A stretch of DNA of 64,000 bases. Source: Mesostigma viride (taxonomy: Eukaryota > Streptophyta > Mesostigmatophyceae > Mesostigmatales > Mesostigmataceae). The stretch covers positions 16,001-80,000 of the forward strand of contig RPFO01002108.1 of the NCBI GenBank assembly GCA_009746045.1, read 5' to 3'. Position 1 is the first letter of the stretch. The number at the start of each line of letters is the position of its first letter. This document shows positions 1 to 9,997 of this stretch, one piece after another. A program made the translations under genes and the position numbers. The notes below the pieces were generated by a model. The model made no database searches. It saw only the letters and a program-made list of their open reading frames with translations, and was not told the origin of the DNA.

Positions 1-64
1 TGAAGTAGATAAGGTTTGGTATACGGAGAGTGAGCTAGATGGGTGTAGTCGCCTGCTGCAGGAA

Positions 65-70
65 TATAAA
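65..70 (+). promoter_or_regulatory. TATA-box-like motif upstream of the long ORF
   Basis: TATAAA lies 95 bp before the ATG at 165, a plausible core promoter spacing. If used, the transcript would start after the first in-frame ATG (39), which supports 165 as the real start. This is inference from position only. Confidence 0.3.
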
Positions 71-164
71 ACCCTGCACAAGCTCTAGTTGTAGGCCTTC
101 TCCTCTCTTATGTTATGTCTGCTGTCGACGGGTGGTTGGTTGTCCCCTCCCCTCCGCAGCCGTC

Positions 165-2453
165 ATGTCAGAGCCTACCCCTCCGGCTGAGAGCCCGCTG
201 CCGTCCCTGCCCCTACCGGACCCTGAGCTGTACTTCGAGGCCCTTCCGGGTCGTTGGGTTTCACGGTCTAGTTTCCCGGGTGGCGTCGTGCATCCGGCCC
301 TCCAGGCCCAGCATGCGGGCATAGTCCGGGCGGCTCTCTTCGGGGTCACGTGGTACGGTCCTTCCCCTGCTGAACCGCATCAGCTTGTTTTGCACGGATT
401 TGACGATGCCGGCCACTGTTTGCTAGAATGTGGCTCCAGCTGTCCAGCCCTGGGACAGATAGCTGCGATTCTCCAGTGCCCCAGGGTGTTTTCCTACCTT
501 TCTACCCCTGTGGGCCGCTCCTGCCTACGGGATGTGTTCCCCTGGCTTCCTGCCGAGGGTGATGCGGAGCTGGATGAGAACCCCTGCGACCTGTTACGGG
601 CCGTAGAGTTTATGGAGATAGCAGACCAGAACGCGGGTGTAGGATTTGGCGACCCTACCCCTACGGACGCGCCGGTAGAGGCGCAGTATTCCCCTGAGTA
701 TTCGGCCTCCCCTGCGGCGTCCTCCTCTTCAGTGTCGGCGCCTTCCCCTGTCCCGTCTTCACCGAGGTCGGTCCTGTGCGCATCGGTGGAGCCTACCCCT
801 TCGGGCTCTGGTCGTGAGCCTGATCCTCTTGCGGCGACAGTTTCTGCGATGCAGGCGCAGATCCAGTCCCTGACGGCGGCCTTCGGGGCCTTCATGGCGG
901 CCCAGGCGCACGCTCCAGCCACGCCAGGTGGGGTGTCTGTTGCAGCTGTGCCCCCTTCCCCTTCGGTCGCCTCGGCGTCTACGGTTCCCTCTGGTGCTGC
1001 AGCTCCTACGCCTTCGGCTACCGCTGCGCCTGCTACTGACGTACCTGCGCCTCGGCGCGAGTCCGCCGTCCCAGTGGCAGCGCCCGCCGCCGCCGCGTCC
1101 GAGCCGCCCACCACGTCAGCGCCGCCCTCGCGGGGTTTCTTCAGCGACCCGGGCGGTCTTCCCAGGCTTTGGGAGGGCGGTCCTCCGCAGAGGATCCCGG
1201 TGCCTGACTGGAGCTTGGACGGTAACCAGTCGTATGCCGGATTGCCTGTCCCCACGGGTCCTATTTTCAACATGTGGCCTGGTGGTGCTCCACCCCCAGA
1301 GACCGGCGCGCCAGTTGCGGAGGCGGGTCCGTCGCGACCCCCTGCGGCCTCGGGTCCGACGCGGCCCCCTGTTGTACCGGCACCTTCTGCGCCTGTGCCG
1401 GTTCCTACCCCTTCGTCGGCCCCTGCCCCTTCGGCCCCGCGGTCTTTGGCTGCGGTTGTTCGGTCCAGTGGCTCTGACCCGCGCGCCACCCGCGCTGCCG
1501 ATTCCCTTCGGGAGTTGTCAGAGGGCGATCGGGATCGGGCCCCTTCTGTGGTGCATGCGACTCCGGAGTCGCGCGACACGCCTGTCTTCGGGTATGGTAT
1601 GTCTGCGCTCGCTTGCCGCCAGTGTGACCTGCCGCGCGCCTCCGCCGAGCTGGCCATTTCGCCCATGTCCTACGGGTTCTCCCAGGTGTGTCGGGCGCCG
1701 CGGGACCGTAACCTACCAGTTGAGACTGATCGGCCTCCTTTCGACATGGTTATTTTGGCTGATCCGGTGTTCCAGGGTGAGATCCTGGTTCGGCGCGTCC
1801 TGTACCGCTGGGCGCGGCGCCACAATGACTTGGACACCTACGGCGGGTTCCAGTGGGCCTACCCTCCGCCTCTGGGCATTATGGCCTCAGATGCTCTTAC
1901 GGTAGATTTTCCTGCGGTGCCGGGTGCCACGTACAGCACCGTCCTTCAGCCCATCCTAGAGTGGGATGCCCGTCGTCCAGCGCCCATCCCGGGCCAGGGT
2001 TTGGACTCTCGGGGTCATCCTCCTCCCCGGGCTAGCGACTACCTTGAGACGTTCGGGTCGCGACAGTGTGCCCGCCGGTGGCGTTCCCGCGAGATTCGGC
2101 ACATCCGGTTGTGGCCGTCCAACGTGGAGCCCCTGGTAGATCTGTTTTTCCCGACGGGTATGCGCCCTCGGATCCGGTACCATCGCCTGCTCCTTCGGGC
2201 TCTCTGCCTGATCGCGGTAGAGCCTTTCCTACGCCTCTTTGCCTGCGGTTTCCTGGACTGGGCCCGGGGCCAGGTCGTTCTTACACAGCATAGGTACTAC
2301 TGGGCCTTCCTGGGACTTTTCCCTGACGGCGTGTGGGCCGATGTTTTCCTCACTGTAGATAGGCACGACAATGCTGAGGATGTGTCTCACTACCAGGCTT
2401 ACCTGGATGTCCTGCTGGCCTCCCGTGGTACCTACCAGACGGATGGCCATTAG
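165..2453 (+). CDS. Pro/Ser/Ala-rich retroelement protein, gag-like, function unknown
   Basis: Open reading frame of 762 codons from the Met at 165; the frame is open back to an ATG at 39, but that adds a Cys-rich leader that would lie upstream of a TATA-driven transcript. Three parts are visible: an N-terminal globular region (about residues 1-150), a low-complexity Pro/Ala/Ser-rich linker (about 180-480) and a C-terminal globular region (about 520-762) rich in Trp, Tyr and Arg. There is no CCHC zinc knuckle and no pol motif. Its place just before the polypurine tract and LTR makes an element-encoded structural (gag-like) protein the best guess. I do not recognise the family. The frame is intact, so the copy may be young. 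Confidence 0.55.
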   Translation: MSEPTPPAESPLPSLPLPDPELYFEALPGRWVSRSSFPGGVVHPALQAQHAGIVRAALFGVTWYGPSPAEPHQLVLHGFDDAGHCLLECGSSCPALGQIAAILQCPRVFSYLSTPVGRSCLRDVFPWLPAEGDAELDENPCDLLRAVEFMEIADQNAGVGFGDPTPTDAPVEAQYSPEYSASPAASSSSVSAPSPVPSSPRSVLCASVEPTPSGSGREPDPLAATVSAMQAQIQSLTAAFGAFMAAQAHAPATPGGVSVAAVPPSPSVASASTVPSGAAAPTPSATAAPATDVPAPRRESAVPVAAPAAAASEPPTTSAPPSRGFFSDPGGLPRLWEGGPPQRIPVPDWSLDGNQSYAGLPVPTGPIFNMWPGGAPPPETGAPVAEAGPSRPPAASGPTRPPVVPAPSAPVPVPTPSSAPAPSAPRSLAAVVRSSGSDPRATRAADSLRELSEGDRDRAPSVVHATPESRDTPVFGYGMSALACRQCDLPRASAELAISPMSYGFSQVCRAPRDRNLPVETDRPPFDMVILADPVFQGEILVRRVLYRWARRHNDLDTYGGFQWAYPPPLGIMASDALTVDFPAVPGATYSTVLQPILEWDARRPAPIPGQGLDSRGHPPPRASDYLETFGSRQCARRWRSREIRHIRLWPSNVEPLVDLFFPTGMRPRIRYHRLLLRALCLIAVEPFLRLFACGFLDWARGQVVLTQHRYYWAFLGLFPDGVWADVFLTVDRHDNAEDVSHYQAYLDVLLASRGTYQTDGH

Positions 2454-2822
2454 ATAGAGGGCCTTAGGCCCGACCTGAGGGTGTTGTCCCTCCGGTATGT
2501 AGAGTCGCCCTCATGTTCTGGCCAGTTGACTGGTCGTTCTTGGTCCTTGGTGCTGATTGGTTTACTCTGTGTGTCCTGCCCAGTGCCGTTCCCCCCGGCA
2601 AGGACTTTGTTCCAGGCAGTTAGGGGAACCTACCACCAGGCTTGGTGCTGGCTAACCCTACACCTCCAGGCGTGGTGGTGGAGACCGTGTGAACTATTGG
2701 TGCCTTGTATCTTGGATGGCCTGCTGACTGTGTTAGTGTGTGCTGGGTGCATTAGGTTTCCTACCCCTTGTTTTCCTCCCTGTGCGTAGGGAGAGGGCTC
2801 CCTACCTTTGTGGGGGGGGAGG

Positions 2823-3401
2823 TGTTACGTCGCGTAACAATTCGTTGTAGTTACGGACGTAAATTAGGTCTTTTGCCTCGGTTGTCCCTAGGTTTACGTT
2901 TAGGCTCCTACCGGGACATTATTGTCCTCGTAACAGTACTGTGGTACATTGGGTGCTGTTGGGCGCCGCGCCGCGTACTTTACTAGTGGTCCTTATCCTG
3001 TGGTAGAATGTAGTGGACCAGCGTGCATCAGTAGATGTAGTGGACCAGCGTGCATCTGTAGGCGAGGGCCATGTCGGCCCGAGCGTGTTGGACCGTTGGT
3101 GACCATTTATGCGCGTCCTACCCTTTGTGTGTGCACTCGGCGTGTGTTAAATGAATTAACACAATTATAGGCTTGGGTCACGGCAGTGTAGTTGTGTTTC
3201 CTTCCTCTATTCCTGGAGTAAACGGGTTTTGATAAATGGTTGTATGGCGTATTATAGTCGGTAACACTTACGTTAATGCATTGAGATCAGCTCCGTCACG
3301 TTCGTCTTTCGCCAGAGGGTTGAGTAGAGGAGGCCTGACCAGTTTAGGTAGTATCAGGCCCATTAGAGGTAGAGGCGGAGGTAGATATCCGCGGCGTAAC
3401 A
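2823..3401 (+). repeat. Candidate 3' LTR (579 bp)
   Basis: The block starts TGTTACGTCGCG and ends CGCGGCGTAACA; these 12-bp ends are inverted repeats with one mismatch, and the unit obeys the TG...CA rule. A polypurine run (2812-2822) sits directly before it, as needed for plus-strand priming. Inside is a short tandem duplication near 3011-3057 (GTAGTGGACCAGCGTGCATC twice). The partner LTR is outside the window. Confidence 0.55.
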
Positions 3402-5756
3402 CCTACCTACCTCCCCTTTAAGTTAACGGTTTTTGAGGCTCTGTAACTTCTAACCTAGAGACCCCGGCCCTGGGGTTGCGACCAGTGGCAAACCGACATG
3501 CTTGTTTTCGCGAGATCTACTCGAATCCAGCATCATGATGTAAATTTTCTTGTTTTTTTCCACCCGCCATGGACTGAGTGCACTCCAGCACTTTTCACTT
3601 TGGCTGGCGCCGGGCGGCGCGATAGGCCAAACTCTGGAGTACGCTCATGTACGATTTTAGGGGGGGATGTCCCCCCTCCTCTTCTGAACGTACTGAGGCG
3701 CCTGGGCGGACACGTGCCGAATCGTCACGCGGCATGGAAATCAAATGAATTTTCCGCCATGAACACGTCTTCAGCAATCAGCACTCTTTCAGCCAGTTCG
3801 CCTTGCGCCGCGCCGGCCATGCACTCATGTTCTGTACGATCAGTGACTGCGTATCTTGAGTTGCGTAACTTTGCGTTGTCACAGGAGGGGTGGCATGGCC
3901 GGGCAAATTTCCTGCAACCGGAGAGGGTTGTCCCAGGGGCTCGATTTTCGCGGGGCCCATGGTTAACCGCGGTGTTGTCACTAGTCAAATGTTAGCCACT
4001 AGGTAACCAACAGGATCTTGTTGACTGGATCTCTGGCTGGACCCCCAGCAAGCAGAGATTTGGCTTGAGATCTCAAGGGCCGTCTAGGCGTCTACCGTCA
4101 CGTGCAATGTCGGACGCTGACGTGCCACGTGTTTTCAACATTCTTTCGACATCGGGTTTTTGCCCAGGGCTGCCGCCGCGCCGCGCCTTCGGGCGTTTAG
4201 GCCGTCCTTTTCGCGCCCCAAAACACGCCATCCCAGGTCCGGAAATCCGAAGCCCTGATAAGCCAAGGGCGTTGGAGGACCTCTCGAGGCATATTCAGAT
4301 TCCGAATGGTAATTGAACCATCGAAAGGACCATGCAAAGCGGCCGTTACATTACACCATGTATACCGGTATAGATCTGCCGTAACTGCTCCTGAGCCTCC
4401 TGGAAAAATATGCCACGCAAGTATCCCCGTGTTCCAGCATAGGATTCGTCGGTTACAAAGGAATGACGACGGCGCGTCGCTCCGTCAGCAATGCCAATTG
4501 CCACAATGCCATGCAAGCTCAAAATCCCTATTTTGGCGAGCACGATAGGCGCAGTTTGGAGCTCACCTCATCGAGGAAATCGTCGGTCTGCCTTATGAAA
4601 TATCGGCAAAGTCAAAGCCATTACAAGCACTCTCTTTCAGACTTCAAAGAAAATGACGTGCGTTTCTCCTCGCTGTACCAGCATTCCGTCGTCCGACATT
4701 TTCGGTGAGCGCGAGATCGCAAGATCGCCGCGTTCCCCCTTTCTCGGGAGTGCTGTCCAACAAAAGAAAGAAGTACTCAATCAAAAATCGGCCGCGGGAA
4801 CTCCCACCCGCGCTCTTTTATTCAGGGAAGCTCCGCTAACCAATAAGGTTAGCAGCCTACCCTGGAATCTTGGAATGGTGGCCGGTCTGCTTGACAAGCC
4901 AAAGCCTTCTGCTGCCTTCTCGTCCGCAGGAGCTGGAGTGCCCGATCTTAAGGGACTCGGCTTTGATGAAGAGAAGATTCGGCGTTTAGAAGCCGAGCTA
5001 GGCGGAGCCTTTGCCGATGGGGGGGAAATGTACCACTCCCATCTAGCAGAAAGAATGGCCAGCCCCCGAGGAGGGCATTAAAGAAACTGCTGGCTTAACC
5101 AGAATCTTCCACGTTGGGCGAGATTCGTCAAGTTTGCCTTTTGCAATCGTGGGAGCAGGTGCACGCCACCGTCGCAGCTCAAAACTCTGTACAGCGCCCT
5201 TAATTTTTCTGTACAGTGCGTCTTCGAGAGAAAAACAAAAGACACGGTGTTGAAATGGCCCAGCTATAATATGGGCCGGTCTTGCCGCTGCCATTATTTA
5301 TTCAGTATTATTCAGCTGCATGGTTTCATGGGCTTTCGCCCCATGTTATGTACAGTATGCTTACACTTCGACGCCATCCAAGGACCCTGGTGTGAGCTGC
5401 TTGAGCAGCGCCACTTGTGTGAGGTTATTGATGGAATCAACCAATTTCTTTGGCCAGTCGTGATTGGCCACGATGTGCAGAACACCTTTTATTTATTGTT
5501 TCACCTGTACTTTTCTACACTGAACGAGAATGATCTGTTTCTTACTAAGGTAGTTATCATGTTAGTTAACGATGGGTACATCAACCTGCCAATTCGTGGA
5601 GTTACAACACTAAGCGATTGGACATATGCTGCGCCTGGTATACATGAGCAAGTTGACGTGTAAAGTAGTACTTATTTGGTTGAGCTCGATCATAATTAAC
5701 AGTATAAATTCCTATGTATTTCACTTGTGCTGCTGCAAAATAACAGCATAGTATTA
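3402..5756. other. Region without a recognised gene
   Basis: Between the LTR and the first LINE there are two modest plus-strand ORFs: 4653-5081, whose C-terminal half has a short charged, helix-like stretch, and 5247-5663, hydrophobic with several His and Cys. On the opposite strand 5043-5294 also looks protein-like. None matches a family I know, and no splice-consistent gene could be built. They could be fragments of an old transposon or exons of an unrecognised gene. Confidence 0.3.
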
Positions 5757-5759
5757 ATT

Positions 5760-6757
5760 AATTCTTCCTGGCTGGTGTTGTCCTCGCCTTCAGCTCGCCG
5801 CTCTCTTCTCCCTCCTTCAGCGCTCTGCCGACGACCTCTGGGTCCCCTTCCCCTTGACCGAAGCCACCTTCCACTTCATCCTTCAGGAGGCCATCGAGCA
5901 GCACATGACCCCCCTCGCCGCAGATGTGGCAGCCATCGGCTGGCTGCCGACTTCCCCACCATCTCCACCGCCACTCCACCCCCCACAACCAAACTCCGTG
6001 ACATCGACAAGCGCCTCAAGGACAACGCCATCGCCATCGAGTGCCTGCAAAACACCGTGCGCAGGCCTCACCGCCCAGGTGGTGAAGGACATTGCTGCCA
6101 AGCATGCCCCCGCTGGCCCAGCAGGCGATGCTCCTATAGGCGAAGCTCCCCCGCAGACCTGGGCTGGGCACCACGCACTGCTCGAACCACATCACCACCA
6201 CCGGCCACCACCACCGCCATCGCCGCAAGTGAGCCAAGCAACAGACGCTGGGACCTCCGCGAGGAGGCTGAGCTCGACAAGCGCAGCCATTACGTCATCG
6301 TAAAACACTTCAACCTGCTGGAAGGTGAGAACTCTGAGAAGCTTGAACAGGCGTTTGCGGACAAAATCCAAGTGCCCCCGTGGCCCTCATTGGTGAGCTC
6401 AAGCTGGATGCCCTCCGCCTTCCCCGGTCGCGATGGGACCGCCCCCGCTGCTGCTCGATCACCTTTGAGCACAAGCTTTCGAAGTGTTCCTCAAGCGCCG
6501 CAAGCGGCTCGTGATCGATGACTACCTACACGCTGGAAGACGACTTGACCCTGGCGCAGCGCAACAACGGCGGCGGGAGCTATGGCCGACCTATACCTCC
6601 AGCTCCGGCAGGCAGCCGGAAGGGAAGAAGCCGGTATATATAATGGAGGGGGGCGGTCATCTACGTCGACCACAAGCCCTAGCCAGCAGGTGACCCCCGC
6701 TGCCCCAGCACCCTCAGCAACCCCAGCCGAGGGGACTATAGCAGTAACTAGTAGTGT
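5760..6757 (+). pseudogene. LINE ORF1 remnant (RRM-type RNA-binding protein)
   Basis: The translated pieces include a helical segment ending in PLAADVAAIG (5854 onward), a run that looks like the coiled-coil part of an ORF1 protein, and the segment VKHFNLLEGENSEKLEQAF (about 6300-6356). The last of these is typical of the RRM-like domain in L1/Tx1-type ORF1 proteins. The frame changes several times and a premature stop is seen near 6640. The same protein, on the other strand, is at 8054-9576 and preserves more of the N-terminus. It would have acted as an RNA chaperone in the retrotransposition RNP. Confidence 0.65.
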
Positions 6758-6759
6758 AG

Positions 6760-7283
6760 AATAGTAAGGCTAAGCGAGGCGTGGACACTCACGGAAACAC
6801 TGGCAGCTAAGCTAGACGGCACGGTTTACAGGATGCTCCGACAGGTCCTGAACGTAAGGTTTTCCAAGCGCCCGTCATTAGAGTATTTGTATCAGGGCAT
6901 GCCTCGTATTTCGGACGAGATTAGACAGGGTAGGATAGCATTTGCATAGGACACCTTGCTCGCACCAGCCAGGTCGACACCGCCCTTGGTCTGGCAGGCC
7001 CCCAGCGGCTTGGCTAGCCAGGGCGGCATATTCTGACCTGGCCTGGCCCCAAGGGCATTCCCAAAAGGGTAGGGAAACATGTCATGAACTACATCCAGAT
7101 GTTGCTGGACAACCTAGTGGTCAGTCCCATGCAGCCCAGTTTGAACACCGCATCCACTCTCTCTCCCTTCTTTGGACTGCCATGCAGAACAAGACGCGGT
7201 GGCAGAAGATTGTCAAGGCTCACACGCCAGCCCCTGTGGGCAAGCCACCTCCCCCCAAGAGGCGGCGGCGTTTTGATGAGTAG
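6760..7283 (+). pseudogene. LINE ORF2 C-terminal fragment
   Basis: This matches the 3' end of the copies at 12230-12642 and 46600-47070: the segment around GHLARTSQVDTALGLAGPQRLG, then the ending AMQNK...W.KIVK.HTPAPVGKPPPPKRRRRFDE. It contains several stops and a frameshift near 6950. The region downstream of reverse transcriptase in such LINEs is a basic tail; no catalytic motif is in this piece. Confidence 0.7.
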
Positions 7284-7365
7284 TCATAGTCAGGATTTTT
7301 CTAGACTAGATAGCTTAGAGTTAGGTTAGTTCGATTACGCGGCTCCTTCCACTCCACCCATCCAT

Positions 7366-7436
7366 CAAGGAATATGTGCTACATGATCTCCCAACGGAGG
7401 CATGTTATACTTTAATTTAATTTTTAAGGCTAAACC
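7366..7436 (+). other. LINE 3' tail with conserved stem-loop
   Basis: ATATGTGCTACAT is followed by GATCTCCCAACGGAGGCAT, which can fold as CTCC-(CAAC)-GGAG, and then by AT-rich sequence. The same tail occurs at 44655-44715, 47165-47220 and, inverted, at 43800-43870. It is also found at the end of the SINE copies. In LINE/SINE pairs such a stem-loop is the recognition site of the reverse transcriptase. Confidence 0.6.
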
Positions 7437-7631
7437 AACGTCGCCATTGAATTGAATTGAATTGTAACATAACTCCGTTGGGAGTATATGTAGCACATAG
7501 CCCTTGAGAGGGGGCATATGGCCTATCATACATCCTAAGCTACTTCCTGCAAGGGTGGGGATGTAAAGGACCCTTGCTCTAGGTGCACCAGGGCACGTGC
7601 ATCCCCATGATCTTCAAGCTAACGTCGCCAT
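7437..7631 (-). mobile_element. SINE copy with 11-bp target-site duplication
   Basis: A ~173-bp unit (7448-7620), read on the minus strand, is flanked on both sides by AACGTCGCCAT (7437-7447 and 7621-7631). Its 3' end is the stem-loop ACTCCCAACGGAGT followed by a (TTCAA)n tail. Two relatives are at 15338-15495 (minus) and 47774-47962 (plus). The 7-kb and 47-kb copies share the same 5' boundary (GAAGAT), so this is a defined short element and not a random LINE truncation. No clear A/B box of a tRNA-derived promoter was seen. Confidence 0.75.
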
Positions 7632-8013
7632 GTACATGTATGATCACTGGGAGACGACCAGCGCAGGCCAGAAGTCGGAAGAATCCGGACCATCTCGAGC
7701 TTGCCGTTATCTTGTCCGCGTTTTCGAGTCGTTCAGGATGATAAATATGAATGGAGATGGAAATGTGTAGCCTTGTGCATTGAAATTATTAATTCATTAA
7801 CCCGTGTTTTTTTAAATTAGAACGCGATGTATCGCGTTGTAAGCTTTTTTTAGAACGCGTATAGCACCTAGAAGGAAAGTTTTTTTCATGGTCATGTATA
7901 TACTTTCCTGAAAGCCCATAAATCAAAGTTTTTTTTGAGCTACTCAGACCTACAACATGCTAATTCATTATCTTACGTAGGCCACGAGCCACGAGCCACG
8001 AGGTAGCCATGGC
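7632..8013. other. Short intergenic stretch with a dispersed repeat
   Basis: 7648-7690 holds one copy of a ~40-nt motif (core AGCGCAGGCCAGAA...AGAATCC) also present at 41430-41477 and 57824-57872. The rest is AT-rich with no ORF of note. Confidence 0.4.
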
Positions 8014-9711
8014 TGACGGCGGAGCTCATAACTTTCACGTTTGAGCACCGAATTCAGCCGGTAATATCACAATCGCTTCGGTATTCCCCTAAGCTGGGCT
8101 GTCTGGAGCTGTGGAGGTGCTGGGGCCGCGGGGGTCGCGTGCCACCTGGAGCTTGTGGCCGATGTAGACAGTGGCCGCCCCCTTCCAGTACACCGGCTGC
8201 CCCGCCGCGGTCTGCCGGAGCTGGAGCCGGTACTAGGTCGGCCATAGCTCCCGTCGCCATTGTTGGCTGCGCCAGGGTCAAGTCGTCGTCCAGCCGGGTG
8301 AAGGGAGTCTTCTCGAGCCCGGCTTGCGGCGCCCTGAGAAAAGAAATCTTGTCCGCCGGGTTCTTAAAGGTGGGAAGAAGCGGGGACGCCCCTGCCTTCC
8401 CCAGCGGGCGCGGGGAAGACGGTTGGCGACCAGCTCGATCTCACCAGTAAGGCCCATGCGACCAAGGATGTCTCTCTCAAACGCACGTGCAAGCTTCTCG
8501 GAATTCTCACCTTCCACCAGGTCGAAGTTCTTGACGTTGAGGCTGCGCTTGGCGAGCTCGGCCTCCTCGCGGAGGTCGAGCGTCTGCTGCTGGAGCTGTG
8601 CTGCGACGGCGGAGGTGCCGGTGGAGGCACCGGCGGTGTGTTGCTTAACACAGGGTTAAGCATGGCCGCCCAGGCCTGGGTGGGAGGAGCATTGCGGATG
8701 GGGCGGCCCGCCAGGCCAGCGGGGGCTGACCTTGGCGGCAAACGTCCTTCACCGCCTGGGCGATGAGGCCTGCGGTGTTTTGCAGGACCTTGATGGCGAA
8801 TCATGGCGTTGTCCTTGAGGCGCTGGTCGATGTCGCGGAGCTGGGGCCGGTGATGGCGTCGGAGGTGGCCAGGTGGTGGCGGTGGAGACGAGGAGGGTGG
8901 AGGTGGCGGTGGAGCTTGGTGGAGAGGACGGGGAGATCGGCAGTCAGTGTGCTGCCCATGGCCGCCACATCTGCAGCGAGGGGGGCCACGTGCTGCTCGA
9001 GGGCCTCCTGAAGGAGTGAGCGGATGGAGGATTCGGTCAAGGTGGTGGTGTCAGATGGGCTTGGGGGGCCAGAGCTCCTCAAGGGAGCGTCCAAGGAGTG
9101 ATCCTCGGAGGGATCAAGAAGAGGACGTATTGCTGGAGGTGCATGGGGTCGGCGGGTGGACGTGTGGATGTGGTTGTCGAATGCCGGGCGCCTCTGAAGG
9201 AAAGCATTGTTCAAAACGGCGGCCTTGGTGGGAAAGCTGCTTGCACAGTTCAAGAAGCGAGGCGTGCGATCCCCAGAACACGTAGCTCAGGAGCTTGTCG
9301 TGGGTGAGCTTGTCAAAAAAGCCGGGCTGGCTGGCATCAAAGTCGAACTCTTCCCAGGTCGGCTCGCAGCAGGGCGACTGCATGCGCTTGGGCTCAGGCG
9401 ACGCTGCGGGTGAGGCGAGCCCGGCCACGCGGGGGCTGGGCGACCACTAGAGCTTGGCTAGTGGCGCCGCTGCCTTCTGGGCCACAGGGCGAAGCTGCAG
9501 CCGGAGCTGCAGACTCATTTTCAGGGCTGAGCGCAGCCGCCAGGCTGCGCTGCGCGGAGGAGCGTTTGCTCGCCATATATTGCGTAATAGCTTCGGAAAA
9601 TTATATCAGCGTACACGTACGTGCGTCTTAGAAAGACGAAGCGATTGCATGTGATATTCACAGCCGAATCAGTCCGGTGCCCAAACGTGAAAGTTATGAG
9701 CTCCGCCGTCA
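8014..9711. mobile_element. 1.7-kb unit with ~70-bp terminal inverted repeats around a LINE ORF1
   Basis: The left arm 8014-8079 and right arm 9636-9711 are inverted copies. The outer 29 bp, beginning TGACGGCGGAGCTC, are identical, and the inner part aligns with a few changes and small gaps. The coding content, on the minus strand, is a decayed ORF1 of the local LINE family that almost fills the space and ends inside the left arm. I see no clear target-site duplication. It could be a DNA transposon that captured ORF1, or an inverted duplication that arose at the insertion site. Confidence 0.6.
8054..9576 (-). pseudogene. LINE ORF1 pseudogene inside the inverted-repeat unit
   Basis: The reading starts at the ATG at 9576 (MASKRSSAQRSLAAALSP) and continues through about 500 codons with at least four frame changes. 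In order: a Ser/Ala-rich N-terminus; a conserved block with EEFDFDASQPGFFDKL (about 9350-9300); the helical segment ending APLAADVAAMG; a Pro-rich stretch; then the RRM-like part with VEGENSEKLARAFERDILG (about 8516-8460) and TLAQ (8275). The order matches the plus-strand copy at 5760-6757. It cannot make an intact protein as it stands. Confidence 0.65.
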
Positions 9712-9797
9712 CTGCTCAAGCCATGCATATGGCGCTACGTATACTCGTGGAGTCATGGCTGCCTGAACATGCCGGCTAGGCCACTTCCATTCCATGC

Positions 9798-9843
9798 CAG
9801 GCATTAATTAATTAATTATTTAATTAATTGATTAATTAATTAA
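9798..9843. repeat. (TTAA)n AT-rich run
   Basis: Imperfect TTAATTAA repeats. The same simple repeat forms the 3' tail of several LINE/SINE copies here (12805-12828, 47334-47350, 47922-47962), so this may be an orphan tail or a preferred target. Confidence 0.6.
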
Positions 9844-9997
9844 TGCATGCATAGGTCCGGGTCGCGCCACGTCGGTGCGTGGCACGCGCTTGCAAGTTTG
9901 CCAGTGGATTGCGACGGGGCGCAAGGGGACCCTGCCATAGGTGGTGTCTACCAGCAACGTGCGCGTGTAAGATGCATCCAGGCCGCATGCATGCATA

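Larger units (their letters stand above)
1..3401 (+). mobile_element. LTR-retroelement-like unit, cut by the left window edge
   Basis: One long ORF is followed by about 370 bp of non-coding sequence, a G-rich polypurine tract (2812-2822) and a block that begins TG, ends CA and has inverted ends (2823-3401). This is the order expected at the right end of an LTR retrotransposon. The left LTR is not in the window. No protease, reverse transcriptase, RNase H or integrase motif is visible between position 1 and the LTR, so the visible part looks like a gag-only, non-autonomous element or one whose pol lies to the left in an unusual order. Target-site duplications cannot be tested here. Confidence 0.5.
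5757..7436 (+). mobile_element. Internally deleted LINE copy: ORF1 joined to the ORF2 C-terminus
   Basis: A decayed ORF1 (about 5760-6757) runs directly into the last ~500 bp of ORF2 (6760-7283), followed by the family 3' UTR and tail. The endonuclease and reverse transcriptase domains present in the copies at 9998-12642 and 44740-47070 are missing. A TTAATTAATT run abuts the 5' end. The 3' end carries the stem-loop CTCCCAACGGAG and an AT-rich tail, and stops where the SINE target site begins (7437). This copy physically links ORF1 and ORF2, which identifies the lone ORF1 at 8054-9576. Confidence 0.75.

Noticed and set aside
18-40. Primer-binding site (TGGTAT) for initiator tRNA-Met just inside the left edge
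   Set aside because: Only six bases match and no LTR end (CGTAACA) precedes it within the window.
494-1666. 390-codon minus-strand ORF opposite the retroelement ORF
   Set aside because: It is a shadow of the GC-rich, Pro/Ala-rich linker; it has no domain and no start context.
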